DNA of 64,000 nt from positions 1-64,000 of the forward strand of contig CANGTC010000002.1 of NCBI GenBank assembly GCA_947456505.1. Direction: 5' to 3'. Below are positions 8,709-18,578 of the stretch, one piece after another; positions within the stretch are counted from its first letter, which is position 1; each line of letters begins with the position of its first letter. The notes below the pieces were generated by a model. It saw nothing but the letters and a program-made list of their open reading frames with translations, made no database searches and was not told the origin of the DNA. Source of the DNA: Beijerinckiaceae bacterium (GTDB taxonomy: Bacteria > Pseudomonadota > Alphaproteobacteria > Rhizobiales > Beijerinckiaceae). A program made the translations under genes and the position numbers.

Positions 8709-9851
8709 CTATTCAGCCGCCTGCAGATCGATGCCCTGCGGGTCGCGCAGGGCTGGCAGGTGGCGGAAGCGCGGCGCCACGTCGCTGGCGAAGAGCCGCA
8801 TGGAGCTTTCCGAGATCCAGCGCGTTTCGCCCGGCCACTCGCCCAGAAAGCGCAGCAGGAGGTGGTTGAGGCCGAGATCGGCGAGGGCCTGAACCTTCTG
8901 GGCCACCGTGTCCGGCGTGCCGGCGATCAGATTGTGCATGTCGCCGCCCGCCGCATAGGCGGCCGCCGTCGCCTTGCCGGGCTGGCGCTCCACCACCGGC
9001 CCCATGATCTGCCCGTAGCGCTCCACATAGGCGTTGCGCATGGCCAGATGTTCGGCGCGGGCTAACTTGGCGCGGGCCTGAGCCTCTTCATCCGTATCGG
9101 CGACGACGACCGCGAGCCAGTCGCAGGTGCACCAGCGCTGGCAATCCTCGATGGTCTCCGCCGAATGGCCGGAGGAGGCGAGCACCGCGCGGTAGGCGCG
9201 CAGCTGATCCCGCAGGGAGGATTCGGCGCTGAAGGCGCCAAGAAAGGCCGGCATGCCCCGTTGCGCGGCCTTGACCACTGAGGAGTCCCTGCTGGCCGTG
9301 CGGATGACTGTCGGGCGGCGCTTGCGATAGGCCGAGGGCGTCACCCGGCGTTTGATGATTCCCTTTTGGGTTGGCGTATCAAAGACATAATCGGAATCGC
9401 CGGTCTTGAAGTCCCACAGGCGCTCCATGATTTCGAGCATATCCTCGGTCGCCTGCCCGCTGCGGTGATAGTCCGCCTCCAGCCCCAGCCCGAGGGGCTC
9501 GATGCCCGGAAAGCCGCTGCCCAGCCCATAGAGCGTCCGGCCCTTGGTGAGTTGGTCGAGCTGGTTCATGCTCTCCACCAGTCGAACGGGATGGTAGTAA
9601 GGCACTGAGATCACGCCAAAACCCAGATAGCGGTCCTGGGGGATCTGCGGCGCGATATAGGAGGCGAACTGGATGGGATTGCTGTGCCAGGGCCCGCGAA
9701 AATGGTGCTCGGTGAACCAGGGATTATAGCCCAGCTCCGCCGCCAGAAGCGCCTGCTCGACCGCGATGCCGATCACCCGCTCGTCATTGGCCGGGTCGTC
9801 CTCGACCGCGACATACATGGTGAGCACCATCGTCGAGAATTCCATGGCCAT
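8709..9851 (-). CDS. LLM class flavin-dependent oxidoreductase (bacterial luciferase-like)
   Basis: ELGYNPWFTEHHFRGPWHSNPIQFASYIAPQIPQDRYLGFGVISVPYYHPVRLVESMNQLDQLTKGRTLYGLGSGF. Confidence 0.9.
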   Translation of the reverse strand: MAMEFSTMVLTMYVAVEDDPANDERVIGIAVEQALLAAELGYNPWFTEHHFRGPWHSNPIQFASYIAPQIPQDRYLGFGVISVPYYHPVRLVESMNQLDQLTKGRTLYGLGSGFPGIEPLGLGLEADYHRSGQATEDMLEIMERLWDFKTGDSDYVFDTPTQKGIIKRRVTPSAYRKRRPTVIRTASRDSSVVKAAQRGMPAFLGAFSAESSLRDQLRAYRAVLASSGHSAETIEDCQRWCTCDWLAVVVADTDEEAQARAKLARAEHLAMRNAYVERYGQIMGPVVERQPGKATAAAYAAGGDMHNLIAGTPDTVAQKVQALADLGLNHLLLRFLGEWPGETRWISESSMRLFASDVAPRFRHLPALRDPQGIDLQAAE

Positions 9852-10055
9852 GATCCCTATGCGTTCGTCTGGCTAACTATACGGGAATGAGCGGGTTTCC
9901 AATCGCCTTCCAGGAGATCTGGAGGCGCTTCATTGCTTGAGGGCGAAAAAGACCGGGGGTAGCGCCCCCCATTTTCCCTGGACGCTTGTATTCTGTTCGA
10001 AATTGAAGGATTGATGACATGAGCAGAGCTAAAATCGTCATCAAAAGATCGGAAA

Positions 10056-10301
10056 ATGCCTCACCCACCCTCCCGCAATCAGGCCTTGGCCCGGCAGTTT
10101 CGCCTGGATGACTTCCCGGGTGAGGGGACGCCTCCCGTGGATGTCCCTTGCGATGTGCTGTGTGAGGACCATGTGGGCACCTATCGCCTGCCCTTCCCCT
10201 GTTCCTGGTCCGGCGAATTCTGGCGCAACGCTAAAACGGGCGAGCCCATCGAGGGCGTCGTCGTCGCCTGGCGCATCAAGAGCAAAACCGCCGGGCGCTG
10301 A
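10056..10301 (+). CDS. Small conserved-looking hypothetical protein (81 aa)
   Basis: MPHPPSRNQALARQFRLDDFPGEGTPPVDVPCDVLCEDHVGTYRLPFPCSWSGEFWRNAKTGEPIEGVVVAWRIKSKTAGR; protein-like composition and the only gene-like ORF in this gap. Confidence 0.5.
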   Translation: MPHPPSRNQALARQFRLDDFPGEGTPPVDVPCDVLCEDHVGTYRLPFPCSWSGEFWRNAKTGEPIEGVVVAWRIKSKTAGR

Positions 10302-10323
10302 TTCGCACGCCTTGGCGAAGGGT

Positions 10324-11763
10324 TCAGGGCCGTAAGGGCGCATTTCCCTGCGCATAGGCCTGCGCCAGCCGCAACCCGGGGTGGGACTGGGGCAAGCGGT
10401 CGCCCCGCCCGAACAATTTGTTGCGCAGGGCGCCGCTTCCGTAGCTGGTTTTGTAGGCGCCCATGGCCTGCAGTTCCGGCACAACCAGATCGACCACCGC
10501 CTGCAAACCATCTGGCTCTACAGTCCGGATCAGATTGAACCCGTCGATGCCGGTTTCATCGGCGAAATCGACCATCTGGCGGGCAACCTCCTCGGCGGAT
10601 CCGATAAGGAAAACGCCCGAGGTTGGCGCATCCGGATGGAAGGCGGTAAGGTCCTTGATGCGCATTTTCCGGCCCTTCGCCAGAATCGTCATGCGTTCGA
10701 GGAAGGACTGGTTGGCGTCGGTCTTCATATATTCAATGGGATCGTCCGGATCGTATTTCGAAAAGTCGATGCCCGCGAGCGCGGAGAACACTGAGAGGCT
10801 TCCCGCGACGTCGAGGTGGCCCCGGATGTCCTCGTATTTATCCCGGGCTTCCCGGTTGGTTTTCCCCGTGATGATCGTAGCTGCGACGATCACCGCCACG
10901 TCGTCGCTCATGCGGCCATAGGAGAGGGCCTGTCGGCGGATGTCGTCGACGTGATTGCGCACCATGTCCTTTTTGGAGGTTGTGAGAAACACGCATTCCG
11001 CATGGCGCGCGGCGAAGGCCCGGCCGCGCGTGGAGGCGCCGGCCTGATAGAGCACGGGGGTGCGCTGGGGCGAGGGCTCGCACATATGCACGCCCGACAT
11101 GCGGAAGAAGGCGCCTTCATGATCGATGCGCCGTACATGGTTTGGTTGCGCATAGATGCGCTTGGCGGCGTCGCGCAGGACAGCGCCATCATCCCAACTG
11201 GCTTCCCAGAGCTTGTAGGCGATCTCCATATATTCGTCGGCCATGTCGTAGCGCTCGTCATGCGCCCGAAGCCGGTCCAGTCCGATGGCGCGCGCACCTG
11301 ACTCCACAAAGCCCGCGACGATGTTCCAGCCGATGCGGCCCTTGGTGAGGTGATCCAGCGTCGACATGCGCCGCGCCATCAGGAAGGGGTGCTCATAGGT
11401 CAGATTGGCCGTGACGCCAAAGCCCAGATGACTGGTCGCCTGCGCCATGGCGGGGATGACGAGGGTCGGGTCATTCATCGGCGCCATGGCGCCCGCGCGA
11501 ATGGCTTCAGCGGGATCGCCGCCATATTTGTCCATCAAACCGATGGAGTCGGCGAAGAAGATGCTGTCAAAAAGGCCGCGCTCGGCGAGCCTTGCAAGCT
11601 CGACGTAATAATCGATGCTCGTATATCCCGTGCATTGATCGCGTTCATGGGTCCACATGCCCGCCCATGACTGGCTTGGCGAGCACATGTGAAAGGCGTT
11701 CAGCAGGAGTTTCTTGCGCGCGGCGCTCATGGTCCCGACCTTCTTTGGGGCCTCGATGGGCAT
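10324..11763 (-). CDS. LLM class flavin-dependent oxidoreductase, NtaA/SnaA/DszA family
   Basis: LLLNAFHMCSPSQSWAGMWTHERDQ...ARLAERGLFDSIFFADSIGLMDKYGGD...GWNIVAGFVESGARAIG. Start may be the internal Met at 11730. Confidence 0.9.
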   Translation of the reverse strand: MPIEAPKKVGTMSAARKKLLLNAFHMCSPSQSWAGMWTHERDQCTGYTSIDYYVELARLAERGLFDSIFFADSIGLMDKYGGDPAEAIRAGAMAPMNDPTLVIPAMAQATSHLGFGVTANLTYEHPFLMARRMSTLDHLTKGRIGWNIVAGFVESGARAIGLDRLRAHDERYDMADEYMEIAYKLWEASWDDGAVLRDAAKRIYAQPNHVRRIDHEGAFFRMSGVHMCEPSPQRTPVLYQAGASTRGRAFAARHAECVFLTTSKKDMVRNHVDDIRRQALSYGRMSDDVAVIVAATIITGKTNREARDKYEDIRGHLDVAGSLSVFSALAGIDFSKYDPDDPIEYMKTDANQSFLERMTILAKGRKMRIKDLTAFHPDAPTSGVFLIGSAEEVARQMVDFADETGIDGFNLIRTVEPDGLQAVVDLVVPELQAMGAYKTSYGSGALRNKLFGRGDRLPQSHPGLRLAQAYAQGNAPLRP

Positions 11764-11955
11764 GTCTTGAACTCACGATGGCGCCAGCATGCGCATTTGG
11801 CAATAGAAGCCGTCAGGCCACGCAAGCTGTGCAGCGCGCGGGCGCCGACGCGGACCTTGTCATCAGCCGCCAATGGTTCAATAGTTGTCCTGGCGAAGCG
11901 ACCGGCCGACCGACAGGCCTGTGCGGATGGGCGCAAGCAAATGGGAGGGCGATGA

Positions 11956-13260
11956 ATGCGCCAGATGAAACTGGGTCTTTTTCTGGCCCCTGGCGGCCAC
12001 CATATGGCGGCCTGGCGCCATCCCGACGCCTATCCGGCTGGCTTCAGCATGCAATCCTATGTTGCGGCGGCGCAGACGGCGGAACGGGGCTGTTTCGACA
12101 TGCTGTTCGTGGCGGATGTCTTTTCAACCACGGCGAGCGGCGATCGGCAGGATTCCTTCCGCTTCGAACCGTTGACGCTTCTGTCGGCTCTGGCAATGAC
12201 CACCCGGCGGATCGGACTTGTGGCCACCGCGACCACATCCTTCAATGAGCCCTACAACGTCGCACGCAAATTCGCCTCGCTAGATCATATCAGCAATGGT
12301 CGGGCCGGTTGGAACATTGTTACCTCCTCATCGACGCTGGAGGCCTACAACTTCGGCAGCGCAGACCATCGAGAACTTGGCGAGCGCTATCGCCGTGCGG
12401 ACGAATTCGTAGAGGTCGTGCGAGGCCTCTGGAACAGTTGGGACGATGGAGCGCTGCTGATCGACAAGGCGGGCGGGCGTTTCTTCGACGCCGCCAAACT
12501 GCGCATGCTTAATCACGCGGGGCCGGAATTCAGCGTACGCGGCCCCTTGTCCCTTCCGCCCTGTCCCCAGCGCCATCCCGTGCTCGTGCAGGCCGGGTCC
12601 TCGGAAGATGGCAAGACCCTCGCCTCCAAATATGCGGAAGTCATCTTCACCATCCAGCGCGACATGGCTCCGGCGCAGGCCTTTTACGCCGAAATCAAAT
12701 CGCGCGTCGCTGCGTTTGGACGTGCGCCTGACCATGCGCTCGTGCTCCCGGGCGTCTTGCCCGTGGTGGGAAAAACCCGGCAGGAAGCACGGGACAAATA
12801 TGAACAGTTGCAGGCTTTGATTCATCCGGAAGCCGGTGTCGCAGGCCTCTCGCGCACGTTGGGCATCGACCTCACGGGCGTCGATGTGGATGGCCCGCTG
12901 CCGCCTGTGCAGATCGAGACCCTCTCGCAAAGCCGTGCGGTGGGAATGGTGGAGGCCGCGCGGCGCGATAATCTGAGCGTGCGGCAGGTCTATGAGCGCC
13001 TTCTGGTCTCCAAAGGCCATCGACAACTCATCGGTTCGGTGGCGGATGTCGCCGACTCCCTTCAGGAATGGTTTGAAGCGAGCGCCTGCGACGGGTTCAA
13101 CATCATGCCGCCCTTGATGCCTGGTGGTCTGATCGACTTCGTGGAGCTGGTCGTTCCGGAACTCCAAAGGCGGGGCCTGTTCCGCAGGGCATATGATGGA
13201 GCGACGCTGCGCGATCACCTTGGATTGCCGCGGCCCGGCGATCTCGGCGCATCTACGTGA
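11956..13260 (+). CDS. LLM class flavin-dependent oxidoreductase, NtaA/SnaA/DszA family
   Basis: MKLGLFLAPGGHHMAAWRHPDAYPAG...AERGCFDMLFVADVFS...GRAGWNIVTSSSTLEAYNFG. Confidence 0.9.
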   Translation: MRQMKLGLFLAPGGHHMAAWRHPDAYPAGFSMQSYVAAAQTAERGCFDMLFVADVFSTTASGDRQDSFRFEPLTLLSALAMTTRRIGLVATATTSFNEPYNVARKFASLDHISNGRAGWNIVTSSSTLEAYNFGSADHRELGERYRRADEFVEVVRGLWNSWDDGALLIDKAGGRFFDAAKLRMLNHAGPEFSVRGPLSLPPCPQRHPVLVQAGSSEDGKTLASKYAEVIFTIQRDMAPAQAFYAEIKSRVAAFGRAPDHALVLPGVLPVVGKTRQEARDKYEQLQALIHPEAGVAGLSRTLGIDLTGVDVDGPLPPVQIETLSQSRAVGMVEAARRDNLSVRQVYERLLVSKGHRQLIGSVADVADSLQEWFEASACDGFNIMPPLMPGGLIDFVELVVPELQRRGLFRRAYDGATLRDHLGLPRPGDLGAST

Positions 13261-13353
13261 TCTCTGGGCTGGATTGGCGTTTCAACTGTTGCGCCCTTGC
13301 ATAGCGTCCAAAAATCCCATTCACTGACAGCAACAAGATCGGGAGGAATCGCC

Positions 13354-14100
13354 ATGTCCAGAACCGTGATCGTGACAGGCGCCGCGAGCGGCATCGGCCT
13401 CGCCTGTGTCGAACTCCTGCTGGCGCAGGGCGACAGGGTCTGCGCGGTGGATCTGAACCCTGTTCCCACAGCAACTTTGGACGCCAGCGCTTGCACTGAG
13501 CGTATGATCGTCAGGGCTATAGATGTTTCTGATCCCGAAGCTTGCGCGGCGGCGGTTGCCGCCTGCGTCGAAAAATTCGGCAAGGTTGATGCGCTCATCC
13601 ACATGGCCGCTGTTCATTCAACCCACACCTGGCGTGAGATCGACGCCGCTCATATGAATCAGGTCCTTCAGATCAATGTCACCGGCGCTTTCAACATGAG
13701 CCAGGCTACTGCGCTCGCCATGGAGAAGACCGGCGGCGGCGCCATATGTCTGGCCATGTCCGGATCCATCGCCGTTTCGGGTCTGGGCGGGGAGGGGCGT
13801 GGCGGAATCGCCTATATCTCTTCGAAGGCGGCTATCATCGGCGTCACGCGCGGGCTTGCCCGGTCGCTGGCGCCGCTGAATATCAGGGTCAACGCTGTCA
13901 GCCCCGGGTCGACCCGCACAGCCATGACGGCTGATTATAGCGAGGCGGCCGTGCGTCACGCCGGGGCGAAAACGCTGGCGGGCCGCATGGGCGAGGCCAG
14001 CGAAATCGCATCTGTCGCCCTGTTCCTGATCTCCGACGGCGCAGCCTATGTGCAGGGCGAGATCGTCAATGTGAATGGAGGCGGCCATCTGGGGCTATAG
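13354..14100 (+). CDS. SDR family oxidoreductase
   Basis: MSRTVIVTGAASGIGLACVELLLAQGDRVCAVDLN...YISSKAAIIGVTRGLARSLAPLNIRVNAVSPGSTRTAM; RBS GGGAGGA before ATG. Confidence 0.9.
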   Translation: MSRTVIVTGAASGIGLACVELLLAQGDRVCAVDLNPVPTATLDASACTERMIVRAIDVSDPEACAAAVAACVEKFGKVDALIHMAAVHSTHTWREIDAAHMNQVLQINVTGAFNMSQATALAMEKTGGGAICLAMSGSIAVSGLGGEGRGGIAYISSKAAIIGVTRGLARSLAPLNIRVNAVSPGSTRTAMTADYSEAAVRHAGAKTLAGRMGEASEIASVALFLISDGAAYVQGEIVNVNGGGHLGL

Positions 14101-14175
14101 GCTGCCCCCTTTTTACACTGGGACGCATCACAAGGCGCTCTGCAACATTGTTTCGAGATAAAAGGGAGAAAACGC

Positions 14176-15201
14176 ATGCTGTTTCCCACCACGCTCGTCG
14201 GTTCCTACGCACAGCCTGATTGGCTGATTGACCGTCCGAAACTGGCGGGCCGCTTTCCGCCGCGCGTGCGCGCCAAGGAGCTTTGGCGGATCCCGGAGCC
14301 CTTCCTGAAGGAGGCGCAAGACGACGCCACGCTACTGGCGATCCGCGCGCAGGAGCGGGCTGGAATCGACATCGTCACCGATGGCGAGATACGCCGCGAG
14401 AGTTATTCAAACCATTTCGCCACAGCGCTTGAAGGGGTCGATATCGACAACCCCGGCACCGCGCTTGATCGTTCCGGCCATCCCAATCCCGTGCCGCGAA
14501 TCGTGGGCAAGATCCGTCGCAAACATCCCGTTCAGGTGGAGGATCTGAAATTCCTAAAGAGCCAGACGGATCGCATGGTGAAGATTACCGTGCCCGGACC
14601 CTTCACCATGAGCCAGCAGGCGCAGAATGATTTCTATGGGACGCTGGAGGAAGCGGCGATGGATTACGCGGTCGCCGTGAATCAGGAGATCAAGGATCTC
14701 TTCGCCGCCGGCGCAGATATCGTGCAAGTGGATGAGCCCTATATGCAGGCGCGCCCCAAGGTCGCCGAGGAATATGGGCTGATCGCGCTCAACCGCGCGC
14801 TTGAAGGCGTCACGGGCACAACCGCTGTGCATGTTTGTTTCGGTTATGCGGCGGTGATCCATGAGCGGCCCAGCGGCTATTCCTTTTTGAAGCAGTTCAA
14901 GGGTTGCCGCTGTAATCAGGTGTCGATTGAAACTGCGCAGTCCGGCCTTGATTGCTCCGTGCTGGCGGATCTGCCTGATCAGAAGATCATTCTAGGAGTG
15001 CTCGATTTGTCGGATATGGCGATCGAAACGCCAGATGTGGTCGCAGGCCGCATTCGTCGCGCGCTGAAATATCGGGACGCCAAGGACCTCATTATCGCGC
15101 CTGATTGCGGACTGAAATACCTGCCGAGCGACGTCGCCTTCGGGAAGATGCAGGCCATGGTGGAAGGCGCGAGAACCATGCGGCGAGAAATTGGCGGGTA
15201 G
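14176..15201 (+). CDS. Short cobalamin-independent methionine synthase (MetE C-terminal)-family protein
   Basis: MLFPTTLVGSYAQPDWL...AGIDIVTDGEIRRESY...VQVDEPYMQARP...DLIIAPDCGLKYLP; MetE catalytic-barrel motifs, no N-terminal half. Confidence 0.85.
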   Translation: MLFPTTLVGSYAQPDWLIDRPKLAGRFPPRVRAKELWRIPEPFLKEAQDDATLLAIRAQERAGIDIVTDGEIRRESYSNHFATALEGVDIDNPGTALDRSGHPNPVPRIVGKIRRKHPVQVEDLKFLKSQTDRMVKITVPGPFTMSQQAQNDFYGTLEEAAMDYAVAVNQEIKDLFAAGADIVQVDEPYMQARPKVAEEYGLIALNRALEGVTGTTAVHVCFGYAAVIHERPSGYSFLKQFKGCRCNQVSIETAQSGLDCSVLADLPDQKIILGVLDLSDMAIETPDVVAGRIRRALKYRDAKDLIIAPDCGLKYLPSDVAFGKMQAMVEGARTMRREIGG

Positions 15202-15286
15202 AGGGTCAAGCCTCCGCTGATTTCATTAATGCGACCTTGATGGCGACCTTCGCACCTGTTGCGGAGGCTTCTTCCAGCATCGCATT

Positions 15287-16342
15287 TTATCGGGTTGCTG
15301 GCTTGTAAGGGCCTGCCTGTTTCAGAGCTGCCTCGATGAATGAAGTGTCGACAGCCTGCGCCAGAGCCACATTTCCCTCGATCAGGCCTTCATCTGTGAA
15401 GATCTTCAGATCCTCTTCCAGGCTTGGCAGATGGAGCTTTCCATCGGGGTGACAGAAACCAAAGGCGGAGGAGCGATAGAAGGCCGGGTCGTTGGAGGGA
15501 CCATTGCGGGTGAGCACCTCGATGAGGGCGTCTCCTTTCACGCCAGCGAGTCTGCCATTGACCAGCGCGTCATTATAATCGCGCACACCCCGCAAATAGG
15601 CGCGCAGAAATCCAAATGCGGCTTCCTTATTGTCGCGCATGAACTGGCTGGAATAGAAGATCACGGCGATCTGATGCTCGGGATAGACATCATAATCCTC
15701 AAGCACTCTTTCCACGACACCCGTACGCATGGCCAGCGAAACACCGGGTTCATTTGGCAGCGCGGCGTCCAGCGCCTTGTTGGAGAAGGCTGTCGCCATC
15801 TGTGGCAATCCCATGAATACGGGATCTATATCCTTCATGGTGAGGCCGCCCTTCGCGAGCATTTTGGTCAGCACCGTCATAGCGGAGGCCCCTGGCGCAG
15901 GGCTGGCGAAGCGCATGCCCTTGAGGTCGGCGAGGGTCTTGTAGCGCCCGCTCTCGACGTGATCGCGGCGCACCAGCAGGGATTGTGTGCCAAAGCCGGG
16001 CAGGGTCTGCGTTTTATCGGCGACGATCTTCATGCCGATGCCTCGTGCGACTGCATTGAAAAATCCGGCTGAGTGGCCCGCCGCCGCAATATCCAGCTCG
16101 CCCGTACCCATAGGGGCCATCATGCGCGGGCCGGAATCGAATTTCACAAACTCGAGATCTATGCCCTCTCGCCGGAAATAACCTCGTTCCTTGGCGGCCC
16201 AGAAGACAACATCGGCGGCGGCGCCAACGATTCCCATTTTCAACTTCACGGGTTCGGCGGCCTGCGCATGGCCAGCGAAGAGCACGATGATGGAAAGAGA
16301 GATGGCTTTAAGGAACAAGAGAAACCTCCCAGTTTCATTCAT
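15287..16342 (-). CDS. NMT1/SsuA-like ABC solute-binding protein
   Basis: Signal peptide then EPVKLKMGIVGAAADVVFWAAKERGYFRREGIDLEFVKFDSGPRMMAPMGTGELDIAAAGHSAGFFNAVARG. Confidence 0.85.
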   Translation of the reverse strand: MNETGRFLLFLKAISLSIIVLFAGHAQAAEPVKLKMGIVGAAADVVFWAAKERGYFRREGIDLEFVKFDSGPRMMAPMGTGELDIAAAGHSAGFFNAVARGIGMKIVADKTQTLPGFGTQSLLVRRDHVESGRYKTLADLKGMRFASPAPGASAMTVLTKMLAKGGLTMKDIDPVFMGLPQMATAFSNKALDAALPNEPGVSLAMRTGVVERVLEDYDVYPEHQIAVIFYSSQFMRDNKEAAFGFLRAYLRGVRDYNDALVNGRLAGVKGDALIEVLTRNGPSNDPAFYRSSAFGFCHPDGKLHLPSLEEDLKIFTDEGLIEGNVALAQAVDTSFIEAALKQAGPYKPATR

Positions 16343-16408
16343 GAGATTGGCCGCGCCCGCGACACCTTCTGGATGGAGGCGCAATACGTTCCGATCCCTG
16401 TGAAGGCC

Positions 16409-17452
16409 TCAGGGCTGGCGCTTGTAGGGCCCAAGTTCCTTGACCGCCATCTCCACAAACCGCAGATCCACAAGGGTCTCCGCCCGGAAATTTTTATCGG
16501 GAACCAGGCCCTGATCCTGGAAAAACTTGAGCTCCTTGCGCATGGCGTCGAGATTCACGCGTCCATCAGGATCAACGGCATGGGGATAGGAATTGCGTAT
16601 CTGTTCAGGCTTGATTTCAAGACGGCGCGCGAGCAGCCCGATCACTTCGTCCGCGCGCTTGGTCAAACCCCATCGGCCCTTTTCGATGCTATCGTTGAAG
16701 ACGCGCAGCGCCTGCACATAGGCGCGCATGAAACGCCGGGCGACGTCTGGACGCTGCTGCGCGAATTTCTCGCTGAACACCATATAGGTGAATTCCCCGC
16801 CGGGATTGAAATCTTCAGTCGAGGCGAAGCGCACGGCGTCGCCCCCTTGATCAAGAATCGTCGCGAAGGGCTCGATCATGATGGAGACGTCAATGCTCTT
16901 GTTGCGGAAGGCCGCGACCTGCTGCGGCAGGGTCACAAATATTTTTTCTATGTCCTCATATCTGACTTCAGCTCTGATCGCTGCGTCGTTGACGATTGAC
17001 AGAACATTCAGCCCAGGCGCAGGAACCGCCATGCGAAGCCCCTTGAGGTCCGGGTAGTCCTTGAAGCGACCTGAATCCATAAGATCCTTGCGCACCATCA
17101 GCGTCTGATAGAGATGCCCGGGCGCGGAGCGGCTTCGGTCGGCGACCACGCGCGTGTCGATTTGCCGGGCGGCGGCATTATAGAGCGCGGCGCTTCCCGG
17201 AAGCGTTCCTACATCCAGTTCTCCGGTGGCCAGAGGAGCCACCATCTTGGCGCCTGTGTCGAATTCCGTCAGTTCCGCGTCGATGCCTTCCTGCTTCAGA
17301 AAGCCGAGGTCAAATGCGATATAGAGGCCGATGTCCCCTGAATTTTTGGTCGCGGCAAGCCTTACGATGTCGCCAGCGCCCGCTTGTTGAACGGTTGCCA
17401 GCAGCAACGCGGCGAAGGCGACCGGGCGGCAGAAGGTCATCAGTTGACGCAT
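16409..17452 (-). CDS. NMT1/SsuA-like ABC solute-binding protein
   Basis: Signal peptide; GDIGLYIAFDLGFLKQEGIDAELTEFDTGAKMVAPLATGELDVGTLPGSAALYNAAARQID; paralogous to the neighbour. Confidence 0.85.
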   Translation of the reverse strand: MRQLMTFCRPVAFAALLLATVQQAGAGDIVRLAATKNSGDIGLYIAFDLGFLKQEGIDAELTEFDTGAKMVAPLATGELDVGTLPGSAALYNAAARQIDTRVVADRSRSAPGHLYQTLMVRKDLMDSGRFKDYPDLKGLRMAVPAPGLNVLSIVNDAAIRAEVRYEDIEKIFVTLPQQVAAFRNKSIDVSIMIEPFATILDQGGDAVRFASTEDFNPGGEFTYMVFSEKFAQQRPDVARRFMRAYVQALRVFNDSIEKGRWGLTKRADEVIGLLARRLEIKPEQIRNSYPHAVDPDGRVNLDAMRKELKFFQDQGLVPDKNFRAETLVDLRFVEMAVKELGPYKRQP

Positions 17453-17525
17453 GGCGTTTCGACCCTGTCTGATTGGTGGCGCCGCTATGGTTTGAACGCG
17501 TAAAATCGGTTCTTGCTGACGTGGA

Positions 17526-18458
17526 TCACCGCGTGGTGTTGCGGGTCTCTCCGATTTTCTCGATCCACATGCGGATGGTCTGGCCTTTCTTCAGATAGGT
17601 TCCACTCTCCGCGCCCGTTCCGGCCGGTGTTCCCGTCAGCACGACATCGCCCGGCAAGAGGGTCACGCGCTCTGAAAGGTAGGAAATTTGCTCCGCTGCC
17701 GAAAAAATCATGCGTGAAGAGTTCGAATCCTGTTTCAGTTCGTCGTCTATCCACAGCTTCATGCCGAGATTGGCGGCGTCGCCGATTTGGGATGCAGGGG
17801 TAATGAAGGGGCCGAGAATGCAGCTTCTATCGAAGCCTTTCAGGCCAATGAAGTCGGAGTTGAAGGGAGAGGTTTCCGGAATGTTCGGGCGCTTCATGTA
17901 AATGGCGTCGCGAACGGACACGTCATTGGAAACCGTATATCCAGCCACATAATCGAGGGCCTGTTCCACCGATACATTGCAGGCGGTCTTGCCGATGACA
18001 ACAGCCAGTTCCAGCTCCCAATCCACATTCTTGCCAAAGCTCGGCATCACCAGATCTTCAAAGGGACCGACAACCGACTGCTTCGGCGGTTTCATGAAGT
18101 GGAAAGGCTTGATGCCGAGGGTGCGCGGGTCAGGCTCAATGGGGCGGCCGGAACGGCGCGCCATGGCCTGTGCGTGATCGGTATAGTTGGCGGCGGCGCA
18201 AAAGATCGATCCGGGCCACAGGAGTGGGGCTTGAACATGGACCGCGTTGATGTCGCCGACCGGCGCATGGCCGCCCGTGTCCAGCGATTGACCAATCAAA
18301 GCTTCCGCCGTCGCCCAGTCCTCGATGATTCCCATGGTGGTGCGGTAATCGCTGCGCCCGGTCAGCAGTTCCGCGTCATAAACCTGCGTCCCGGAAAGAA
18401 CGCCGGCGCGCGCATGGCGGGCGTCCGCCCCATAGGACATGAGCTTGAAATCAGCCAT
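17526..18458 (-). CDS. Fumarylacetoacetate hydrolase (FAH) family protein
   Basis: IFCAAANYTDHAQAM...VDWELELAVVIGKTACNVSVEQALDYVAGYTVSNDVSVRD...VVLTGTPAGTGAESGTYLKKGQTIRMWIEKIG. Confidence 0.9.
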   Translation of the reverse strand: MADFKLMSYGADARHARAGVLSGTQVYDAELLTGRSDYRTTMGIIEDWATAEALIGQSLDTGGHAPVGDINAVHVQAPLLWPGSIFCAAANYTDHAQAMARRSGRPIEPDPRTLGIKPFHFMKPPKQSVVGPFEDLVMPSFGKNVDWELELAVVIGKTACNVSVEQALDYVAGYTVSNDVSVRDAIYMKRPNIPETSPFNSDFIGLKGFDRSCILGPFITPASQIGDAANLGMKLWIDDELKQDSNSSRMIFSAAEQISYLSERVTLLPGDVVLTGTPAGTGAESGTYLKKGQTIRMWIEKIGETRNTTR

Positions 18459-18578
18459 CGAAACTCCTCCCGCTTTGTTGTGTGGGCGCATCCGCCCTTG
18501 TTTTTAAGGTGATGGGAAAGGCGCCGTCCGTCAAGCCGCGTCGGGTGGATGACAAGGGCGGCGCCATGTCGCTTCGTT

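Noticed and set aside
12328-13218. 296-aa minus-strand ORF
   Set aside because: Antisense to the NtaA-family monooxygenase; composition reflects the complementary codons.
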